Assembly: GCA_025929455.1 (NCBI GenBank) | Contig: JAICMB010000008.1 | Coordinates: forward strand, 1 to 18,597 | Direction of reading: 5' to 3' | DNA: 18,597 bases | From: Bryobacteraceae bacterium | GTDB taxonomy: Bacteria; Acidobacteriota; Terriglobia; Bryobacterales; Bryobacteraceae | Shown here: positions 1-6,413 of the stretch, piece after piece | Numbering within the stretch: the first letter of the stretch is position 1 | Layout of the letters: every line of letters starts with the position of its first letter | The notes under the pieces: generated by a model | What the model was told of the DNA's origin: nothing | The model's input: only the letters and a program-made list of their open reading frames with translations | Databases searched by the model: none | Made by a program: the position numbers and the translations under genes

Positions 1-1124
<1,124 letters not shown>

Positions 1125-1148
1125 CCACGCTCACACTTCGACCGAAAA

Positions 1149-1182
1149 AGCCGCTTCGGGCACAACCGGAGCGGCTTTTTTT
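1149..1182 (+). terminator. Intrinsic terminator of ppdK
   Basis: An 11-bp stem, AGCCGCTTCGG (1149-1159) with CCGGAGCGGCT (1166-1176), contains one G-U wobble and closes a 6-base loop. It is followed by an unbroken T run ending at 1182 and preceded by an A run at 1145-1149. It lies directly after the ppdK stop codon. The A-stem-T symmetry could let it also act on the minus strand. Confidence 0.92.
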
Positions 1183-1221
1183 GGCTTCGTTTTTTCGTGA
1201 ACCACGGGGGTTCGTTTCCGT

Positions 1222-1227
1222 TATAGT
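1222..1227 (+). promoter_or_regulatory. Possible -10 box for the lipocalin-like gene
   Basis: TATAGT lies 34 bases before the ATG at 1262 and just after the ppdK terminator, where a promoter is needed. No convincing -35 hexamer sits 16-18 bases upstream, so this is a weak call based on position and one hexamer. Confidence 0.3.
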
Positions 1228-1261
1228 GTATGAATCTCGCTCTCAAAGGAGTAGTTTGTCT

Positions 1262-2191
1262 ATGATCCGTACGGCCGCTATTGCCGCCCTGATTGCCGCC
1301 TCTGCGTTCGCGCAGGGCAAAACCGATTTTTCCGGGACCTGGAAGCTGAACGTCGCGAAAAGCGACTTCGGCCCCATCCCGACGCCTGATTCCCGCACCG
1401 ACGTCATCGAACAGACCGCCGATGGTCTGAAGGAGACGGTTGCCCAGAAGGGCGAGCAGGGAGACATGGCGTACACCATGAATTTGAAGTTCGACGGTTC
1501 CGAGGTGGTGAACAAGGGGCCCGGCGACCGCGATTTCCACAATACGGCGCAATGGGACGGACCGGCGCTGGTGGTGGGCAGCAAGTTCGAGTGGGACGGC
1601 AACCCGATCGAGTCTAAATCGCATTGGACACTTTCCGACGACCGCAACACGCTGACCCAGAACGTGCACGCGTCCAGCTCGCAGGGCGAGATCGATTTGA
1701 AATATGTCTTCGAGCGGCAGGGCGCGGCGGCCACTCCAACTGCCACAGCATCGGCGGCGCCCACGCCTGCACCCGCCGCAAACGGACCACGGCCCAACCT
1801 GAGCGGCACCTGGAAACTGAACGTGGCCAAAAGCGATTTCGGTCCGTTCCCGGCACCCGTATCCCGCATCGATAACGTCGAGGAGAACGCCCCCGTGATC
1901 ACGGTCAAAACGGTGCAGGAGGACGAGCGGGGCAAGCACGACCTGAACCTCAAGTTCACGACGGACGGCAAAGAAGCGGTGAATAGCATCATGGGCCGCG
2001 AGGTGAAGGGCACCGCAACCTGGGAAGGCAACAACCTGGTGGTCTTGTCGAAGCTGGTGATGGACCAGGGCGAAGTGACGATCAAGAGCGTGTACGGCCT
2101 GACTCCCGACGGCAAAACGATGAACGTCAACTCGCACATCGAAAGCCCGATGGGCGAGGTCGACCAGAAGATGGTCATGGAAAAGCAGTAA
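1262..2191 (+). CDS. Secreted protein with two tandem lipocalin-like domains
   Basis: The predicted protein has 309 residues. The start at ATG 1262 is chosen because AAAGGAG (1245-1251) lies 10 bases upstream and the first residues form a signal peptide (MIRTAAIAALIAASAFAQ, cleavage after about residue 17). A longer reading from TTG 1181 would run through the promoter region and lacks a ribosome site. The mature chain is an internal duplication. Domain 1 (about 22-152) and domain 2 (about 179-309) both open with SGTWKLNVAKSDFGP and continue as beta-rich segments ending in a DLKYVFERQ or DQKMVMEKQ type strand. A 26-residue Ala/Pro/Thr-rich linker joins them. The domains resemble the lipocalin-like barrels numerous in Acidobacteria. 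No ligand or enzyme activity can be read from the sequence. It is a single-gene unit, terminated 26 bases after its stop. Confidence 0.88.
   Translation: MIRTAAIAALIAASAFAQGKTDFSGTWKLNVAKSDFGPIPTPDSRTDVIEQTADGLKETVAQKGEQGDMAYTMNLKFDGSEVVNKGPGDRDFHNTAQWDGPALVVGSKFEWDGNPIESKSHWTLSDDRNTLTQNVHASSSQGEIDLKYVFERQGAAATPTATASAAPTPAPAANGPRPNLSGTWKLNVAKSDFGPFPAPVSRIDNVEENAPVITVKTVQEDERGKHDLNLKFTTDGKEAVNSIMGREVKGTATWEGNNLVVLSKLVMDQGEVTIKSVYGLTPDGKTMNVNSHIESPMGEVDQKMVMEKQ
1325..2188 (+). repeat. Internal duplication inside the lipocalin-like gene
   Basis: Two copies of a roughly 130-codon module are present: about 1325-1717 and 1796-2188. They are most alike over their first 20 codons (SGTWKLNVAKSDFGP in both) and more diverged afterwards. 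The spacer encodes the Ala/Pro/Thr linker. Confidence 0.75.
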
Positions 2192-2216
2192 GTCGGCACC
2201 CCCGAGAAAATCCTCC

Positions 2217-2267
2217 CGCCGTCCGCCCCGGCACGCTTGGCCTACCGGGGCCGGACGGCGTTTCTGT
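2217..2267 (+). terminator. Intrinsic terminator of the lipocalin-like gene
   Basis: A long GC-rich hairpin pairs CGCCGTCCG-CCCCGG (2217-2231) with CCGGGGCCGGACGGCG (2245-2260). There is a single-base bulge and a 13-base loop. It is followed by a broken T-rich tract (TTTCTGT). It lies 26 bases after the upstream stop codon. Confidence 0.85.
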
Positions 2268-2284
2268 CTCTGCATTCAGAAATC

Positions 2285-2290
2285 TTAAAT
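2285..2290 (+). promoter_or_regulatory. Possible -10 region for the small repeat-protein gene
   Basis: The only AT-rich stretch between the terminator and the small gene is CTTAAATAATG, containing a -10-like TTAAAT. The -35 match is poor. If used, transcription would start near 2297 and the message would begin with the inverted repeats listed next. Confidence 0.22.
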
Positions 2291-2300
2291 AATGCTGCCA

Positions 2301-2340
2301 GCGCGCCGGACTATTCTTATCCGCGCTCCATCCGGCGTGC
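2301..2340 (+). promoter_or_regulatory. Inverted repeat in the leader of the small repeat-protein gene
   Basis: Ten-base arms GCGCGCCGGA (2301-2310) and TCCGGCGTGC (2331-2340) pair along their whole length with one G-U wobble, around a 20-base spacer. No T run follows, so it is not a simple terminator. It could be a protein-binding dyad or a 5'-leader stem. Confidence 0.45.
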
Positions 2341-2370
2341 ACATCGCCTCGTAAAACTATGGAAAAACGT

Positions 2371-2392
2371 GCTCAGGAGCGCTAGACTGAGC
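2371..2392 (+). promoter_or_regulatory. Second inverted repeat in the same leader
   Basis: GCTCAG (2371-2376) and CTGAGC (2387-2392) are perfect inverted arms around 10 bases that contain AGCGCT. It ends 18 bases before the ribosome-binding site of the small gene. It also overlaps an 8-codon reading frame (ATG 2359 to TAG 2385, MEKRAQER) whose translation is unproven. Confidence 0.35.
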
Positions 2393-2423
2393 GTCAACCG
2401 GAGCTCCGGTAAGGAGAAAAACT

Positions 2424-2663
2424 ATGCGTAACTTTGCTCAAATCATGATCGCGTCCGCCGTTGTTGCGGGCACTCTTATGGCTGACAGTCCATACCCGAT
2501 GCCGGACCGTTATCCCACCCCGCCGCAGAAGCGCGGCACCATCCGTCTGGTAGTGAACGAGAGTCCGTACCCGATGCCGGACCGCTATCCCACGCCGCCG
2601 ACGAAAAAAGGCACCGTGCGCCTGGCAACAGCTCCGGCGGGGCTTCACGCGAAGGCGTTATGA
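2424..2663 (+). CDS. Small exported protein with a tandem Pro/Tyr-rich repeat
   Basis: The predicted protein has 79 residues. AAGGAG (2411-2416) sits 7 bases before the ATG, a strong ribosome site, which supports a real gene despite the small size. Residues 1-20 (MRNFAQIMIASAVVAGTLMA) look like a signal peptide. The mature part is almost entirely two copies of a 21-residue unit at residues 22-42 and 47-67. The first 13 residues of each (SPYPMPDRYPTPP) are identical. Each copy then continues with a dibasic pair, KR or KK, and GTIRL or GTVRL. There is no cysteine and no transmembrane segment after the signal. I do not recognise a family. A proline-rich wall-associated or secreted peptide, or a precursor processed at the dibasic sites, is possible but speculative. 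The next gene starts 11 bases after its stop. Confidence 0.8.
   Translation: MRNFAQIMIASAVVAGTLMADSPYPMPDRYPTPPQKRGTIRLVVNESPYPMPDRYPTPPTKKGTVRLATAPAGLHAKAL
2487..2624 (+). repeat. Tandem coding repeat, 21 codons with 25-codon period
   Basis: The units at 2487-2549 and 2562-2624 encode nearly the same peptide. In the first 13 codons all amino acids match while three codons differ silently. The later differences are conservative (KR to KK, I to V) apart from Q to T. The silent drift with kept protein suggests the repeat has been held by selection. Confidence 0.85.
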
Positions 2664-2674
2664 TGAATAGATAA

Positions 2675-3442
2675 TTGACCCTGCTGGACACCCTTTGGTA
2701 CGCGTCGGCGGCCGCGGCCGCGTTTGCTCTTGCGCGACTGGCCGCCGCACGCCTGGTGAGGGTGTACCCATTCTTCTCGCTATATCTTGCGGCGGTCGTA
2801 TTGCGCGATGGCGGCCTGTTGGCGGTTGGCGACCCTCGCAGCCACATGTACATGGCCGTGTGGCTTTGTACCGCACCTGCGGCCGCGCTGCTGCAAGCGG
2901 CCGCGGTGGCCGAGCTTTTCTCGAAAATCTGCGCCAACTACCCGGGGATTGACCGCTTCGTGCGGGTCTTGTTAAGCGCCACTGTAGTGACCGCCGTCGG
3001 GTTTGCATCGCTTACGATCGCTTTCGACGCGGACGTACGGCCCTGGAGCGCGCGCACGTTTCAGCTCGTGATGATTTCGCAGCGTTGGATTACGACCGCG
3101 CTGGCGGCCTTCCTGCTCGCGACGGCGTTGTTCTTTCATCGCTACGGCGGCGCGATGCGGCGGAACCTGGTGCGGCACCGCGTACTGCTGACGGTGTACC
3201 TGTCGGCGCTAACTGCGGGCACGCTCGCGTTTAATCTGATCGCATCGGATTCCGGGTATGCGGCGAACGTTGCAATTCTGTTCGCTTCGACTGTATGCAT
3301 GGTTTTGTGGGGCGTGCTGCTCACACCCGCGGGCGAACGCGATCCGGTGCGGCCGCAGATTTCTGCGCAAGATGTCGCCCGGGTTGAAGAATGGAACCGT
3401 GAGTTGATCGAAGCGGGGCGCTGGTTGACGCGGGCTCGCTAG
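2675..3442 (+). CDS. Seven-helix integral membrane protein, function unknown
   Basis: The predicted protein has 255 residues. Seven hydrophobic segments are visible at about residues 5-27, 31-50, 57-82, 95-117, 135-155, 168-190 and 196-218. A short polar C-terminal tail follows (DVARVEEWNRELIEAGRWL, probably helical and cytoplasmic). No catalytic or transport signature is recognised; comparable unannotated seven-helix proteins occur in Acidobacteria. The start is uncertain. TTG 2675 is the first possible codon after the in-frame TAA at 2672, and later ATGs (about residue 58) would remove two helices. Its ribosome site is poor (GAAGG at 2651, 19 bases away), so it may depend on translation of the preceding 79-residue gene 11 bases upstream. 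It ends by overlapping the convergent minus-strand gene by four bases. Confidence 0.75.
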   Translation: MTLLDTLWYASAAAAAFALARLAAARLVRVYPFFSLYLAAVVLRDGGLLAVGDPRSHMYMAVWLCTAPAAALLQAAAVAELFSKICANYPGIDRFVRVLLSATVVTAVGFASLTIAFDADVRPWSARTFQLVMISQRWITTALAAFLLATALFFHRYGGAMRRNLVRHRVLLTVYLSALTAGTLAFNLIASDSGYAANVAILFASTVCMVLWGVLLTPAGERDPVRPQISAQDVARVEEWNRELIEAGRWLTRAR

Positions 3443-3846
3443 TGCGTTTCTAGCGGAATGAGAGTGCCGCGAAGCCACCAATCGTCGGCCGCCGACAGCA
3501 GGTGTTCGATCAAGGAGCCGTCGACTGGTAATCCGGCGGCGTGCCGTACTGCAGCCCAGCGCAGCCGCGCGAGGATGGTAAAGCACTGCCGCTCATTGGC
3601 GAGCAACCGCTCGAAATCCCAGTCTTGCCGGCCTTCCATCTGCGTGCGCAGCGCCCGGCGAGCCGCGTTCATTTCGCGCGCCAGCTCCCGCCAATAAAGG
3701 AGGTAAATGTGCCGGTGTTCTGCGCGCAATCTCCTGGCCAGCTTGCGCCCGCCGCGTGCCGCGACGAATTGCACGTCCGACTCCGACAGCAGCCGGGCCA
3801 TTACGGCATAGCGTGTGCGCGGCTCAGATTCCGGGATGCAGTTCAT
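3439..3846 (-). CDS. Small helical protein, function unknown
   Basis: The protein has 135 residues from ATG 3846. A TTG at 3894 would add 16 residues, and an internal ATG (MARLLSESDVQF) would remove 15; no ribosome site decides between them. The chain is rich in Arg, Leu and Ala with long predicted helices. These include RRLRAEHRHIYLLYWRELA, and a Trp-rich C-terminal part (AADDWWLRG). There is no signal peptide or membrane segment, so it is probably cytoplasmic, unlike its exported upstream neighbours. It resembles short unannotated proteins of Acidobacteria but I cannot name a family. It follows the transglutaminase-like gene by 57 bases on the same strand and may be the last cistron of that operon. 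Its stop overlaps the stop of the plus-strand membrane protein. Confidence 0.65.
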   Translation of the reverse strand: MNCIPESEPRTRYAVMARLLSESDVQFVAARGGRKLARRLRAEHRHIYLLYWRELAREMNAARRALRTQMEGRQDWDFERLLANERQCFTILARLRWAAVRHAAGLPVDGSLIEHLLSAADDWWLRGTLIPLETH

Positions 3847-3903
3847 CAATCGGCTCTCGTGTACCAGAATATGCTGGACGGGACGTACTTGCAACCGTGA
3901 TTT

Positions 3904-5859
3904 CTACCGCGATTGTAAAATAATCGCTTCGTTTTTGACGTTCGGTCCGGCGACGATGGAATAATGCCCGGAGCGGGCGCCCGCGGCCATGCTCTCGCTG
4001 TGCTCACGGCGGACGCCGTTTTCCGTCCAAACGTGTGTGATGGCGAGTTCGCCGCGCGGGGGCGGAGCATCGGCATAGACGGCCAATCGAACGTTGTCGA
4101 GAGCCGGTCCGGCGCTGCGGAAACGCACGTACACGCGCGTGGTACCCGGCGGGAGGTCGCGTACTTGCCGGAAGACCTCGGGCCACCGCAACAGGCGTGT
4201 GATCACCTCGCCGTCGCGCCAATGGGGGGCTTGCGGCCATGTCCAGAGCGGCGTGTACGGCCCTTCACGTTTTAGCGCCCAAGCGAGCTCTGCTGGCCCT
4301 TCGGACGTTTTGACATTGGTGTGCCGGGTTTCGGCCGTGAGTTTATCGGGGGCAAGTCCGTCGCGCAGGTCGAGAAAGCGGGCGCCGGCATCGAAGCCCG
4401 CCAGCATTTTTCCCGCGGCGGATAGTTTTACGATGGCTTCGCCGCTTTTGCCGGTCCGCGGCTTCAACACATATTGTGCGTTTTCGTCGCATAGCTCGAA
4501 GCCGTTTTCCTGCAATCCGGGCAATTGCACCGGGATCGGAATCCGCTCGATCGGAGCCGATGTCGTTACATCGATCGGGTTGCGCCCCGGCTGCAGAGCA
4601 GGGAGCGTGCGCGGGTTCAGTTCGATGCGCGATACGAGCGTCAGTCCCGAAATGCGCGCCTCGTCGCCGCCGCGTACGATGCGAACCGTGTATCCGTAGT
4701 GGCCGCTCACGGCGGTCAAACGCCCGTGCTGCGTGCTCGCCAGCACTTTCGGCTCCACGTGCCACGCTGCGTGATACGGGCCATGCAGTTCTGCCGCTCG
4801 CTCCCAAGTCGCGCCGCCGTCGGCTGAGGTTTCGACTCGGAGCAAATCGGCCGCTGCGGTCAAATCCGCGCGCATAGAGAACAGCGCGTCGATGATCACG
4901 TACGGGCTCGGCATGTCGATTGTAATCGAGCCGTGCGCCGGAACCTGCGGCGGCGTGTATTCGATGCGCCCGGTTCCCCACAGCCGCGTGTCCTTTTGGC
5001 TGTGCGGGCCGTCGGCGGTGCGGATGTGATAGTGCGCGAGCTCCTTCGGAAACTCGCGCCACGCCTTACCGTCCCAGGTGTACGGCAGATAAAAAAGATC
5101 CGGTTGTTCGGGATGGAAATAGCGGATCAGCTTCTCTCCCGGGCGCAGCGTGAAGTTCATCTCGTGGCCGGGCGAATACCGCGTGTATGCGTACAGATAG
5201 TTGTCGCGTGTCGTCGTGAACAGTTCCGCAAGGCCGGGGATGGCGGCCGCGCGCACGTCCGCGGGATACCACGGATTATCGACGACGCCGGGCTTCACCT
5301 CACGTGGGCCGGCGAGTTTATCGAGAAAGATGCTGCCGTCGCGCTCGAGGTCGCGCACGCCTACGACCGGCTTGCCGCGAAACGGGCCGAGGCCGCGGAC
5401 GTTGTAGCCCATCATGTCGGAGTCGAAGTAATGATACGCGCCGTCGTAGAAAACTTCCGTCACGGTATGGCCGGTTAAAAACCACACGCGCGCATCTTCG
5501 AACCCGCCTGCATCGTACATGGCTTCGAGCAGCGGAGCGATGTGATAGCAGAGGCCGAAACCGTAGCTGTTAATCAGCTTCACCGGGTCGAGGACCTCGC
5601 CCCAGGGCTCCTCGTAAGTCCAGCCGGCGATGTGATACCAGAAGCCGGGCTTTACGAAGCGGCCGTCGGTCAAGAAGTACCGCCAGATCGCTTCGGCTTT
5701 TTCGCGCGGCGTGCGCGCGCCGGCCTGATTGTAGATGCCTTGCGCGAAGCGTTTCAGGTCGGTTGGATCGGGCTGCCCTTTACGAAGGACCACCGGGGAG
5801 TACACCTGCGCGGTGGCGGATATGGCTAGCAGCAGGACCGTGCACGCAAGGCGTTTCAC
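3904..5859 (-). CDS. Exported transglutaminase-like (Cys-His-Asp) protein
   Basis: The predicted protein has 651 residues. Residues 1-18 (MKRLACTVLLLAISATAQ) are a signal peptide. Residues about 50-150 form a transglutaminase-like core. GFGLCYHIAPLLEAM holds the candidate nucleophile Cys104, LTGHTVTEVFYDG holds His131, and AYHYFDSDMMGY holds Asp146 (or Asp148), in the order and spacing usual for that superfamily. The remaining 500 residues are beta-rich, with phrases such as RVETSADGGATWERA typical of extracellular sandwich domains; none is named with confidence. In bacteria such folds act as peptidases, amidases or crosslinkers, so the reaction is not settled. The start is GTG 5859, overlapping the upstream stop as GTGA, with GGGAGA (5867-5872) seven bases away. 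That implies translational coupling to the Cache protein gene. Confidence 0.85.
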   Translation of the reverse strand: MKRLACTVLLLAISATAQVYSPVVLRKGQPDPTDLKRFAQGIYNQAGARTPREKAEAIWRYFLTDGRFVKPGFWYHIAGWTYEEPWGEVLDPVKLINSYGFGLCYHIAPLLEAMYDAGGFEDARVWFLTGHTVTEVFYDGAYHYFDSDMMGYNVRGLGPFRGKPVVGVRDLERDGSIFLDKLAGPREVKPGVVDNPWYPADVRAAAIPGLAELFTTTRDNYLYAYTRYSPGHEMNFTLRPGEKLIRYFHPEQPDLFYLPYTWDGKAWREFPKELAHYHIRTADGPHSQKDTRLWGTGRIEYTPPQVPAHGSITIDMPSPYVIIDALFSMRADLTAAADLLRVETSADGGATWERAAELHGPYHAAWHVEPKVLASTQHGRLTAVSGHYGYTVRIVRGGDEARISGLTLVSRIELNPRTLPALQPGRNPIDVTTSAPIERIPIPVQLPGLQENGFELCDENAQYVLKPRTGKSGEAIVKLSAAGKMLAGFDAGARFLDLRDGLAPDKLTAETRHTNVKTSEGPAELAWALKREGPYTPLWTWPQAPHWRDGEVITRLLRWPEVFRQVRDLPPGTTRVYVRFRSAGPALDNVRLAVYADAPPPRGELAITHVWTENGVRREHSESMAAGARSGHYSIVAGPNVKNEAIILQSR

Positions 5860-6413
5860 TTTACGTTCTCCCGCGCGTCGGGCTGTGCGCGCGTCACCAC
5901 TTCTACAAGGCCCACGACATCGCCGAGGCTGTTGCGCACCGGAGCGAGCACCGAAACGAAGCCGGGCTTATTGCGAACCGTGAGGGTGCGGCCCGTCTGC
6001 AGTACCGTCTGCATTTTGGGAAACATTGGCTGATACAGCTTGCCCCATTGCCAGAACTGGCTCATCTCGTTTTTGTTTCGGATGACGATATGAATGCGCG
6101 GTGGTTGGCCGGGGAGCGGCATCCAGAGATTCACGTCCACCGGATAGGTCGCAAGCGTGGCCAGTCGCATCAGCGTTTTCTTTGTCGCGATGAATGCGGC
6201 GTCGTTCACGTCGTAGTTGTCCGAGTCCGCCCACTTATCGCGCGGATCACGGCGGTTCATGAACTCCAGCGCGCGCGGCGTTACGATGCGCTGGCAGACA
6301 TCGCCGTCCACCATCGCGGTCGCGACGCGCGCGATCTCCTGCAAGTCGCGGTCGACGTCCGCAGCCGGGGCCATCGTAACGAGCGCAAGTGCGATGAAGA
6401 GGACACGGATCAT
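5856..6413 (-). CDS. Exported single Cache/PAS-like sensor domain protein
   Basis: The predicted protein has 185 residues. After a signal peptide (MIRVLFIALALVTMAPAA) the chain has an N-terminal helix and a mixed alpha/beta body. It ends in RTLTVRNKPGFVSVLAPVRN and GDVVGLVEVV. This final strand-turn-strand, an 'API/APV plus D/N-x-x-G-x-V-V-G' pattern, is characteristic of extracellular Cache (PAS-like) ligand-binding domains. Such domains normally sit between two transmembrane helices of a chemoreceptor or kinase. Here there is no second membrane segment and no output domain, so it would be a free periplasmic or secreted ligand binder. The ATG at 6413 overlaps the upstream TGA (ATGA), and GGAG (6422-6425) lies eight bases before it. 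Its place among hydrolases suggests sensing or capture of a degradation product; that is inference. Confidence 0.75.
   Translation of the reverse strand: MIRVLFIALALVTMAPAADVDRDLQEIARVATAMVDGDVCQRIVTPRALEFMNRRDPRDKWADSDNYDVNDAAFIATKKTLMRLATLATYPVDVNLWMPLPGQPPRIHIVIRNKNEMSQFWQWGKLYQPMFPKMQTVLQTGRTLTVRNKPGFVSVLAPVRNSLGDVVGLVEVVTRAQPDARENVK

Noticed and set aside
2476..3008. Minus-strand frames opposite the repeat protein and membrane protein
   Set aside because: They are shadows of hydrophobic coding sequence and lack ribosome sites.
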